The translations under genes and the position numbers were made by a program. A DNA stretch of 64,000 nt from the NCBI RefSeq assembly GCF_000235365.1, contig NC_016456.1, forward strand, positions 833,457 to 897,456. The letters run 5' to 3'. Positions within the stretch are counted from its first letter, which is position 1; each line of letters begins with the position of its first letter. The notes under the pieces were generated by a model. It made no database searches. It saw only the letters and a program-made list of their open reading frames with translations, and had not been told where the DNA came from. This document shows, in pieces, positions 9,903-21,100 of the stretch. The stretch is from Eremothecium cymbalariae DBVPG#7215. Taxonomy: Eukaryota > Ascomycota > Saccharomycetes > Saccharomycetales > Saccharomycetaceae.

Positions 9903-10667
9903 ATGCCCTTCTTAAGCTCGGTTAGACATCTTGGTTCATCATCGACAACGGTCAAAGTTAAGAAAGCAACTGATGACAGTGAACACAATGGTGCATACGG
10001 TTCTCTCATGAATGAAATAGCCATACTTACGTACAGTCCAAATACACTCAGGGAAATCACACAAGTATTAAAAAAGAGACTAGTTGGCAATTACAAGAAA
10101 ACCCCGTCCAAAAGGGCAGTTAACCTTTTGAAAACCTTGACTCTGATCAGATTTTTAGTTATCAACGGCTCAGAAGAATGTATTGCTTGGCTAAGGCGAC
10201 ATCTAGTGCTCATTAGAAGCTTTCAAGATTTTACCCTACGTGATGGCGAAAAAAAACAGATGGTCAATCAAATTCAGCTCTTATCCTGCAAACTTTGCCA
10301 ACTCCTTACAGATTCAAACCTTTTAGAAGATATGAGGAAAGAAATCACCATCTTTCGTACAAGTATCACTACCCCAGGAAGAAAGTCTACGGACGCAAAT
10401 TATCTACTTCCTCATGGGACTATTCAACGCAAAAATACTGATAATTTATTCCGTAATAATACTATACATGGTGCATCAAACTCAAGAAACAATGAATTTT
10501 TGCTTATAAATGACGCCCATACAATGAGGAAAGCTAAATCTCCCGGTTGGAGAGTGGGAATCAAAAACAATGTGGACAGCAACTATATATCACGACTTCG
10601 TCCGGTAAGAGAGGAGACCCTCGAGGAAGATCTAACTGGTAACTCCCTACATCCTGTGCTTGGATAG
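9903..10667 (+). CDS. ENT4: ENTH-domain protein (Ent4-like epsin)
   Basis: 254 aa, starting at the first ATG. Residues about 15-140 form the all-helical ENTH/ANTH-type phosphoinositide-binding fold: VKVKKATDDSEHNGAYGSLMNEIA (given here only as the family-type first helices, residues 17-40), then a helix pair ending ECIAWLRRHLVLIRSFQDF. The C-terminal 100 residues are polar and lack obvious UIM, DPW or NPF motifs, as in Ent4, which is shorter than Ent1/2. Ent4 (about 247 aa) is a membrane-trafficking adaptor, linked to endosomal transport. Identification rests on the fold, the length and the position between PRP19 and UBI4, exactly as in S. cerevisiae (YLL036C-YLL038C-YLL039C). Confidence 0.85.
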   Translation: MPFLSSVRHLGSSSTTVKVKKATDDSEHNGAYGSLMNEIAILTYSPNTLREITQVLKKRLVGNYKKTPSKRAVNLLKTLTLIRFLVINGSEECIAWLRRHLVLIRSFQDFTLRDGEKKQMVNQIQLLSCKLCQLLTDSNLLEDMRKEITIFRTSITTPGRKSTDANYLLPHGTIQRKNTDNLFRNNTIHGASNSRNNEFLLINDAHTMRKAKSPGWRVGIKNNVDSNYISRLRPVREETLEEDLTGNSLHPVLG

Positions 10668-11007
10668 GATAGAGGACTCACACATAACTTAATCGAAAAT
10701 TTTATAAATCCATTATTATAGTCGTGGTGTTTAGCCAGGAACAAACGTTTAAACTGAAACAATGGCTTACTTAAAGAAAAGGATGTGCACCACCAATTGT
10801 ATAGATGATAACTTCAATAACATATGACCCACAGATTTTAAATACTACTATGTATAAATATCTAATGAGAGTAGCGTACTCGAATGATTTTCAAGGTGAA
10901 TTGCTGTCTAAATTGTGGTGTAAAGTAAACATGTCTATTATTATCATGCTGTAGTTTCAAACTATATTGTCCGAAATAGAACCGGTTCAACTATACCGGA
11001 CACCTTA

Positions 11008-11031
11008 GAAATGAAAAATATTTTTCATTTC
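11008..11031. repeat. 24-bp perfect palindrome
   Basis: GAAATGAAAAAT followed directly by its reverse complement ATTTTTCATTTC, with no spacer. It is AT-rich, unlike most other hairpins in the window. It lies about 340 bp after ENT4 and 570 bp before UBI4. Confidence 0.9.
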
Positions 11032-11398
11032 GCACTATACATTAAACTGCTGCTGTTACACAAACGCACGCAAACACAACTGGTATTTACTCTCAATTCC
11101 ATCTATACATTAACATAAACTCTACCGGTAACGTTTAAAAAAAGCTTCATTAAGATCTTAGCTTTCCATGGACTTTTTGTGAATTTTGAACCCATCGAAG
11201 TCAATTATTAACGTCGATAGAGATTTCCACCAGCTAAAAACATGAAAGATTTGCCGTAACTTAGCTAATAATCCAAATGCAGTTCATGAAATAGTGATTA
11301 GTGCGTCTGAAGTACTACATGACCTTTGGAAACCTCAATGGAGACCTTATTTGTGTTCATTTGAAGTTGAAGAGATGCATTATCGAACATCACCATAT

Positions 11399-11431
11399 AC
11401 GTCACGGGCTCTGATTAAGAGCCCGTGACGT
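11399..11431. repeat. 14-bp-arm hairpin with CRE-like ends upstream of UBI4
   Basis: Arm ACGTCACGGGCTCT (11399-11412), 5-nt loop GATTA, arm AGAGCCCGTGACGT (11418-11431); arms perfectly complementary. The outer ends carry ACGTCA and TGACGT, half-palindromes of the kind bound by Sko1/Aca-type bZIP factors. It sits about 170 bp upstream of the UBI4 ATG. Confidence 0.9.
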
Positions 11432-11446
11432 TTCTTTTTCTAATCA

Positions 11447-11475
11447 AGGGGCTGAGTCTGTGGTGATTATAAATA
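11447..11475 (+). promoter_or_regulatory. Putative UBI4 core promoter: STRE and TATA box
   Basis: AGGGG (11447-11451) matches the Msn2/4 stress element and TATAAATA (11468-11475) is a consensus TATA box 127 bp upstream of the ATG. Polyubiquitin genes in yeasts are stress-induced, which fits; function is inferred from motifs. Confidence 0.6.
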
Positions 11476-11586
11476 GCGGATGCCCTTCACTGTTTGTGAA
11501 AGATGTTATCCTTCCTTCTTAATGGGCAAACGGAGACACAATCAAAGCGCTCTCTAACAGAACTTTGACACTCTACTGCGACATAA

Positions 11587-12063
<477 letters not shown>

Positions 12064-12263
12064 ATTGAGATATCGTGTTGAGCCGGTGTTACCATTCTTT
12101 TTTGGAATTTATTGAATATAGCGTTGGCCTGTGGTTCTTTGGGGAGGTGAAAATATTTCATTTTTTTATTTTAATTAGTGAATATATAGCTTATATTAAT
12201 AAACACTCATTTTTAAGGTAAGATATCTTGTCAGAATAAGAGATTATTATGGCAGGCATGTAA

Positions 12264-15200
12264 TTATGTTCTTATATTGGCGTTACGTAATTCCGCATTT
12301 AATATTGGCGAGTTGTCCTGTATCACAAGATCCCGCAAGTTACTCTCAATAAGAACTGTAGAGGCGTTCAACTTGCTCTTTAGTTTTGCCCCAAACCTAA
12401 TTAGTTGGATTTTCACGCTCTCTATAGTATCAACAGTACTATTGAAGGAGTATAACGTTTTCCATAATCTTTCAAAAGAATCCGCTACGTCACTTTTTAA
12501 ATAGTCTTCTGGGTTTTGGGTGCTATTAGAAATCAATTTTATACCAAGTTCACAGCCTGCAAGTTGAGTTCTCCAGGTATATAGGATGTTACTAGGTTCA
12601 AACATATTGATAATAGATCCAATGACAAAGCTTAGCAATTCGTTTTCCTGATTCGAACTCTTAAATACCACTGCGTCCGTGACTTCTTTCAAAATTTTAA
12701 TTCTTAGTTCTTCATTCTGTATATTCTCTTTGGAGGACTTTTTACTGACATCCATCTTCGATCTCTTGGATGGGTTTTTATGTGTTTCAAGGTCAGACTG
12801 TGGTGTAGCGAGGTCATCAGATGCTTCTAGGGATCTTAGAATGCTAGTAGCCGCTTCCATTAATTTATTGACCAGTTGAGTATCTGGATACTTTGCCAGG
12901 TATTTACAGTATGCAGCGCTGATTTTAGTGACATAGGATTTGTTATTCCTGGAAATTTCAACTTGCAAAATATACTTAACTTGGTTTTGTAGTTCGATAT
13001 CATGTGAATAAAAATCTTCAAAGTTAACACAAACTTGAGTCAGGGCACCGACAATCAGATCCTTACCATCCCATGATTTACCTTTACTGGCCGAAAGTAA
13101 TATATCAAACAATTTACTTATTTGAGTTTTCGATAAATTACTATCCATGTTCCAGCACAACTTAGATATACTTTTGGCGCACATCTGCCTGGTAGAAAAG
13201 TCATTTGAGCTAATATACTTCGCAACCAAAGTGGATATTTCATCAACGTATAGTTTCATTGTACCAGAACCTGAATTTGAAGATTCATTCCAAATATTGG
13301 TGTACAAAGTAGATAATTTGTCGTCAGGATTATTCATAGCAACAAAAATTAAAGGCATTAGAATGCTTGATATTCCTTCAAATTGCTCTGTACCATGTCT
13401 TTGAACAGATTCAATAGCCGTACCAATCACCATTTTTATCCCTGTTTCATCTGCTTCAAAGAATTTTGTAACCATCTTGTTGGAATATTTGACTGCCTTA
13501 TCTAATGCGCTGACTCTGAAAATATAACCAAAAGTTGTTGCAAACGCATTCGAAATAGTATTATTACGGTCTTCAAAAGAATTAAAACATATTTTCATGA
13601 ATTTACCTGTGAATGGCCTCAGTGATATATGATATTTTAAAGCAAGTAATGATATAACCTTGCTAGAGGCAACCTTAGAGGGTAACCCAACTGACTTTTT
13701 GACAGCTTTCGTAGAGTAATCTACAAGCTCTTGCATTAAAGATTCATCACATAAATCAATTAACTTTTCAATTGACGACATGATTGACGAGTTGTTTAAA
13801 GTTTGTGCTCTCCTGGCATCGATATCCTCTGTGCTTATGTTGTATTTATCCGCGTTTAAAGATAAATAGTTTATAAGTTGAGGTTCCAAGAAGGATAAAG
13901 ACACAGTAAGTTCATAAACCAAAGAAGGAGCATATGGTTTAATCGTGCCACCAGCGTTTTTGATCAAATCTAATAGTGTTTGCAGTGCGAATTTTCTAAC
14001 TTCTTCAGCATCATTATGGAATCCCTTAGAGCCAATTAAAAATGGCAGTAGCACATCGAGAATATGCCGAGATTTCTTGGAATCAACAACTCTAGACTCA
14101 TCAATTGATCTTACTAACACCTTGGAAAGGACTAAAGCTAATTTTGAACCTGCCTCACGAACTGTTTCCTTTATATCGTCCACTACTCTAAATGTTTCTG
14201 TCCAGATATCTTCTAGTTGCAATTGGTACTCTTCAATAGAACTAGTTTGAACGAGATCAATTAACGCATTTGTACTTGCCTCACGAACTCTCCATTCATT
14301 ATTCCGCATATTAGTTAGCAAATCGCTTACTATCTCATTGAAGTATTGTTTTATGGTGGTGGCTGGATCCGAGACTAATGTATTCCAAATATCATTCATT
14401 GATCCGGCAACATTCTTTTGCGGATCAAAACGATACCTAAATAATTTAGGTATTAGCCTTTCAGCAAGGTTACGTTTATTTAAAAGCATTTCCTGTAGAG
14501 AGTTCTTTGAAATAATTGCCCCCAGGCCAAAAGCAACACCCTTTCTGGATGACCATAAGGTTGAACTTTTAGCTAAATCCATGAATTTGTAGACAAGACT
14601 GACATCTCCCACCTCATTGGCCAAATTTAAAATATCTTTGTAAGTGGAGATATATCCATCTCCAGTATCCAAAGTACCAGGTGCAAATAACGTCGTTTCC
14701 TCCGATAAAGTACCCGAACTTAGACTTATAGTTTTTGCAGAATCTGTAAAACTCTTTAATAACCCCTTAACCATATCCTCTCTCAAGTCTGCTTTAGCAA
14801 GCCCATAAATAATACTTAGTCCTCGGGAAGCAGATTCTTGGATCAATTCATCACGGTCGGCTAAAAAGCGCATGAAGGCCAGATGAATTTCTTCACAGAG
14901 GTTTAATATTTCAATTCTACCATCCAGATATTGGGCAATAGATAGCAACCAAAGACAAGAAGCCTTGCGACGTGCTGGTTTTATTGATCTGGAATATGAT
15001 ATTATGCTTGATAACCCTGTAAGCAAATAAGTTCCAGGAAATGTTTCAGTTAATTTAGCCGAATATGCTTTCACGTCGAGTTGATTAACCAAAAATTTAG
15101 AAGACCAACCACCTAACAAAACAGTCAATGCTTCTCCAGATGTGAACAAGAACTCTGTTTGTTTTGACATGTGGATGTTTTGAAATGTTTGAAACATGAA

Positions 15201-17821
15201 ATCAAACTTTTCAGCATCTTCCACATACAACGCAAGGTAACACCACAACAAAATGGCTGGTTCATTATTCAACAATACATCTTTTAATAATCCACAAAGC
15301 TCATCCAGAATATGTTTTTTTCGTTTGAAGACAGAGAGTTGAATAGACCGAACTTGGCAAGTTCGCAGAGACATTGGTAAGAAGCCTTTTTAAACTTAGA
15401 ATCTTTTAAATTTTGAACCAACGAGATAGACAGATTGTAGCTCCCTTTGGATAAGCTAACGTTTGCATTTCCATTAATAGCCAATCTCGGCAAGTAATAA
15501 CTACCAGCATAGAGTGTTGCCTTATCTAATAAAGATGATTCATTTAATTTTTGAAGTAAAGAGGCGTAAAACGGTGAATTGTGATAAGCTCCAATTATTC
15601 CTAATATATTGGCAGCCGAAGCAATATCCGCATCAGAAGCAGTATCACAAGCCTGAATAAAGCAAAAAATACGCTCACTTAGGCTCCCAAGCTTAGAAAT
15701 AACAATATCAGAACTGTGCTTTATAAGAGTCAATAACGTTTTACCAAATATGGGATCGGAATAGCGGAAGATAGATACAAATTTACCAGTTTCATCTTTT
15801 TTGACAAATTCATTCACCAAAATAGTTAGGAAGTTGATATAAAACTCAGAAGATAAACCATGGATACTGTGCTTAACTAAGTCATAAACTTTCTCATCAG
15901 TTTCTACCGCTTTCTCTATTCTCAAGGACCAATCTTGATCTTGCACAATAATGGTGTTATGTCCTTCAACAGCGTTGGATACCAAACACTGAAAGGCAAA
16001 GCTCACCGCTGTATTAAGGCAGTCTCTTATTATACGCACTTCATCTGCCTTACTAATCATATCTTCAATGAGATAAAGGAGGGATTCAAAGGATACAAAT
16101 GGCGTCTCTGTAGTTTTAGTAGCCAAAAGTTCAGCTGTTGGTTTAAACTCCTTTGAGTTCGAACTTTGAAGTACCCGAAACCAGTGTGGGTGCAAACCCT
16201 TGAATGATTCCTCAATCACGTCAAATCTATTAGATCTAGATGTTCCTAAAATATTGAGCATTCTCGCGTTTGCATCATTGAAGGGGAAGGAGGCATTAAC
16301 AAATTTTATAGCCATATATTTGCGTGCCATAATTGATTCAGAAGAAGAAGAAAATTTATGCTCCAATGGGGAATTGACTAAAATTTTCTCAATAATTGTT
16401 CTTAACTTGTCTTTCGAATCAGCTGTAAAACTAGGCAAATGACCCAGTAATGCACTCAATGTCTCCTGAATACTTACCCTCAATTCAGGCAGATCTTTAG
16501 ATAAATAATCAAATAATAGTTCAATGGTTGACATGTCATCCTTAAAAGGATATTCTCGCTTAAAGAGTTCGCTCAGCGTTTCGTATTGAGCTTTCCTTTC
16601 CTGGATGTTCTGAGATGTCTGAAGTTGCAGATCAGAATGTGCTGTCTTGAGATTTTGTTTAATTACAGCGCATACGTAATTAGCACAAGATTCTTCGTTG
16701 CCAATGGGAATGCAAGATAAAGATGAGTAATTGTGTCTCGAAACATGTTGAATAAACGACAGAGTGAGCAAACGAACCTTAATAGTGGTTGACTGCAAAC
16801 CAATTTGACAAATATCAAACATTCTTTCAGAGATTCTGGTAGCAACGATACTTTTTTTTAGTGTGGATAATATTTCCAATTGTAGTGTATGACTTACAGG
16901 TCCAATATGGCCGTCCGGATGGCCACAGAATAAGATGATGAGGAATGATATGAAATCTCGATCTTCATAGGGTACCCGAAACCTCTTGAGGGTCTGTATA
17001 GCTTGGTCACGGAGGGACGTTGTATCTGCAGAAGCCACTATGAGGAATTTGAAAAGCCATGTATTATTCTCTTCAACAATCTCGTTTACCACAAATCGAA
17101 AAATTGCCCGTCTAAACTTGTTCAACTGTTGAGAATTAAAACTAACTCCGGAACTTTTCGTGAAGAAAGCAACATCATCGTATGACAAACCGGGACAACG
17201 GTATCTACTAGAAAGTGCATCATTCGGACTTTGTTGTTGCGGAAGTAACAAAAAGAATAGCGTAAACTTCGACATCCAAAATGAATGGTCATCTTCCTGT
17301 TCAATATGTGAAAGAATTTTAGCTTCGTTATAATCACTGCTCAACAGTGAAGATTCTTCAAATTGTAACAGCAGTTTGCACAACAAGTAGAACATCCTCG
17401 GCCTTATCGACTCAGGCAACTTTACCATGCCATTGAGAACCACAGGAACAAGATCCATAAGCTCATTAGTATCCAATCTATCTACCGACTTAGATGCAAA
17501 CAACAAACTATACGAGCGAACTAATGTACTATCCACATCTGCATCCAAATTCGGAGTCTTGGCTTGTTGAACAAGCTTCTCGACCGGCAACTTCAGATTT
17601 TCCCACGAACTAAACCTTTGACTAATAAATTGAAGCAGCTTCAAAACAGCCTGACGTACCGCTGAATATGTAGACGATAGTTTTAGGAGTAGCGGCGCTA
17701 ATAAACCTTCCAGATTCTTCTCAAACTGTTTTTCTGTTTCTGCCAACGCTAACCTCAACTCCACCTTCTCAATAAGTGCTAATTCCTCACTCTCAGTTAA
17801 CTTCGCAGGGCCAGCCATCAT
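12264..17821 (-). CDS. ECM29: Ecm29 proteasome adaptor; reading frame interrupted by one -1 frameshift
   Basis: A HEAT-repeat scaffold that binds 26S proteasomes, tethers core to regulatory particle and marks faulty assemblies. The N-terminal frame runs from ATG 17821 to a TAA at 15284 (845 codons). A second frame, offset by -1, continues from the overlap to a stop at 12264 and contains the remaining HEAT repeats. Joining them by a -1 step at the A AAA AAC heptamer (15320-15314) gives about 1852 aa, matching S. cerevisiae Ecm29 (1868 aa); the frame-0 tail after it is only nine residues. No GT-AG intron with a TACTAAC box lies in the overlap. Both parts look fully coding and not decayed. The explanation is either a missing A in a seven-A homopolymer (sequencing error), a genuine recent mutation, or programmed frameshifting. 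Its place beside UBI4/VPS13 and near GOS1 fits YHL030W-YHL031C. Confidence 0.85.
15314..15320 (-). other. A AAA AAC slippery heptamer at the ECM29 frame change
   Basis: On the coding strand frame 0 reads GAA AAA AAC, so the last seven bases form A AAA AAC in the X XXY YYZ register used for -1 ribosomal frameshifting. Frame 0 stops 9 codons later; frame -1 is the frame that continues ECM29. I see no strong stem or pseudoknot within 40 nt downstream by eye, only AT-rich pairings. Confidence 0.75.
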
Positions 17822-18170
17822 GAAGATGTTGCTACCAATAAAACTAATAAGGAAACCTCAACCCACTCGGCAATATACCTCGAATGGTCCCTTGCAAACC
17901 GAACAATAAGAGTTCATGATAGGATCTTAGTTCTAAATTAGAAATATCACAGTTCGTTAGTTGTGATTATAACCGGGAATGATATTAATGGCCCTTTCTT
18001 TGCCTCTGGATGGCAAATCTCAACCCTATTATGATGTTAACCAAGGGATAAGTTTATTTAGCTGGATAGTTGTGAATACTCAAGTTAGTTTAGGTGGTTT
18101 TGGCTAAACCGCGTAAATATTTTAATTTGGTTATAGCAATATACACTTGGGTTAGTGTTTGGGAGTAATA
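17822..18170. other. Divergent promoter of ECM29 and VPS13
   Basis: 349 bp between the two start codons. It has GGATGGCAAA near 18006-18015, one mismatch from the Rpn4 proteasome box GGTGGCAAA, which would suit ECM29, but a single near match is weak. No other gene. Confidence 0.45.
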
Positions 18171-21100
18171 ATGTTAGAGTCATTAGCTGCAGGTCTTTTG
18201 AATAGGTTTCTAGGGTCATATGTTGAGAATTTTGATCCTAAACAGTTAAATGTTGGCATATGGAGTGGGGATGTAAAATTAAGGAATTTAAAACTCAGGA
18301 AAGAGTCATTAGATGCTCTTAATTTGCCGATCGATGTTCTGTTTGGGTTTTTAGGGGATCTTACACTGTCAGTTCCTTGGTCTAATTTGAAGAACGAGCC
18401 TGTGAAGATCATTATAGAGGATGTTTATATGTTGTGTGCACCTGGAGATATTGTGAATGTTGATACTGAGGAGCAGGCTGAAAGGGATTTTCGGGTTAAG
18501 TTACAAAAGTTGGCTAGACTAGAAATGATTAACCAATCTAAACATGAGGCGGAGAATGAATCCTCAAAAGATGTGACTTTCACTCAATCGTTGTTAACAA
18601 AGATTGTTGATAACTTACAGGTAACGATTAGGAATATTCATGTTCGTTATGAGGACATGAAGTGTACCTTCAGTGAGAAACCTTACACAATTGGAGCAAC
18701 ATTAAGCGAGTTTTCTGCAATATCCACAGATTCGAACTGGAAACCTAGTTTCATATCAATTACGCAGAGAATTACCCACAAATTGATGAACTTAGATTCT
18801 ATATGTGTTTACTGGAATACTAACAGTAAATCTATATTGGATGATGATCAAGATGTTATGATTTCAAAATTGAAGGGTTCGATTGCAAGTGGTCACGACG
18901 TTCCGGAACATCAATTTATTTTACGTCCTGTATCTGGTACCGGTAAGTTAACGTTAAATAAAGAAGGTTCAACTGAAGAGCAAGCACATATTGTTGCACA
19001 ATTGTTTTTCGATGAATTTGGGGTTGAATTAGATGATACCCAATACCGCGAATTATTACACACGATGTCTAAGTTCCATTGGTATCAGAAAACTCTGAAA
19101 TATAAACGGCAAAGACCGCCCTTCTCACCTTCCGAAAATCCGAAAGGATTTTTAAAGTATATTGCTAATTGTGTGCTTTCTGAAATCCACAAGAAGAATT
19201 ATATGTCAAGTTGGGATTACATAAAAGAGAGAAGACAAAAGAGAAATGCGTACATTGAACTATGGAAAAGAAAGTTAAGGCTTGTAGGTCCAGAAAATCC
19301 CTTGCCCGACCAAAAAGATGAAGAAGCATTGCTTAAACTTCATAAGGAGTTGACTTATGATGATATTAAGTTTTTTAGAGCCCTTGCTAGACGGGAATAC
19401 GCAAAAGACAAATTAAAGGAAGAATCTGAATCTCCAGAGCCTGCCCAAAGACAAACGAACCCTGGTGGTTGGTTTTCTTCTTGGTGGGGCTCTTCTAACC
19501 AAGCCAGTACCGATGAAAGTGCTCTTTCAATCACTGAAGAGCAGAAAAAGGAATTATTTGACGCGATAGATTTTGATGAGAATAAAGAGATCATGGATTC
19601 GATAGATTTGCCAAGGGATAGGGTTAAAATGCGTATAACAAATTTACTAAACAAAGGATCTTTAGTTATCAAGCATAGTTCCAAAAAGTTCAAGCTTTGT
19701 GAAGTTGTATTTGAACAGTGCGCCGCTGAATTCTTGCAACGGCCTGATTCTTTCCTAGCGAAATTTGAGTTGCATGAGATGCGTATAGAGGATGGCTCTC
19801 CAGATACTTTATACAAGCACATATTGAGTGTAAGTGATCACCACAACTACCATTCAGCTCCGAATGAGGTGTCTGCTTCAGAGCCTTTCTTCCAAGTTGT
19901 TTTTGAAAACAATCCTTTAGACGAATCTGCTGACACTTATTTGAATATTAAGTTAGGCTCCATGTTAGTATTTTATCATGCAAATTATTTGAATCAACTT
20001 TTAAGATTTTTCAATCCTCCCAAGAAGCATTGGGATACTATAACTGCCATAATGAATGCCGCCGAAGCTACAGTGGAAGGATGGACAACTCAAACCAGAC
20101 TGGGTCTTCAGGCCCTGTTAGAAGAGCATAAGACATTAAATTTAGTTTTTGATGCATCATCTCCAACCTTCATTGTGCCGTTAAATCCTCATGAATGGTC
20201 TTCTCCGTGTGCTGTTTTGGACGCTGGTGAAATGCATATGCAAAGTGAACTTGTTCCTAAAGAGAGAATACGAGAAATAACAAACTTGAGCGTTGAAGAA
20301 TACAATAAAAAGTCTTCTAATCAGTTAAAGAGACTAATGTTTGACCGGTTCCATTTGTTTTTGAAGGATACTCAGTTCCTAATTGGTCCAGATATAAAAT
20401 CTACTATATCAAGTTTGAGTGTTAAGCGCAGGGACAACCAATTCTGTATCTTGGATAGAATGGAGCTTCAATTTATTGTTGATGTTTCTATATTTCCTAA
20501 AGCTTTGAACCTTCCACGAGTGAAAACTTCAGGTAAACTTCCGAATTTAAATTTATACTTGAATGATTATCAATACAAGATTTTAATGCAACTAGTAGAC
20601 AAATGCATCCCCAATATTGATGATTCTGAAGAGATGGGCGATGATACGCCAAATGATGATGAAGAATTTCTGTTCTTGGATGATTTTAGGAAGCAGAGAT
20701 TATCAGATAGAGAAAAAGATGTGGCGTTATTACGGCAGACAGAGAGACGCTTAGCTCAAATGACAACCACTGAAATAAACCAATCTGTATTTGAACTAGA
20801 TTTAAAAGTTGACTCCGCACAACTTTCTTTGCAGAAATGTGTTGATGGTGCAACTATGAAATCACAAAAGCTCGTCCAATTATATGGCAACGACTTGTTG
20901 TTAGAATTTAAAAACATGGCCAAGGAGATGCATCTTGATTTACATTTAAATTCCTTGGATTTGGAAGACTTTATCGATGATTCGAACGTTGAGGAATTCA
21001 AGAAATTGATCACATCTTACAATATTTCAAGTGAAGAAACGAAAGATCTGTTTCAGATGAGTTATCATAAAACTCAAAGAATTGTGAATTATGCAAACAC

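Noticed and set aside
15284..15374. Intron as explanation for the ECM29 frame change
   Set aside because: No GTATGT/GTAAGT, TACTAAC and AG set occurs in the overlap; both frames read as coding right up to the A-run.
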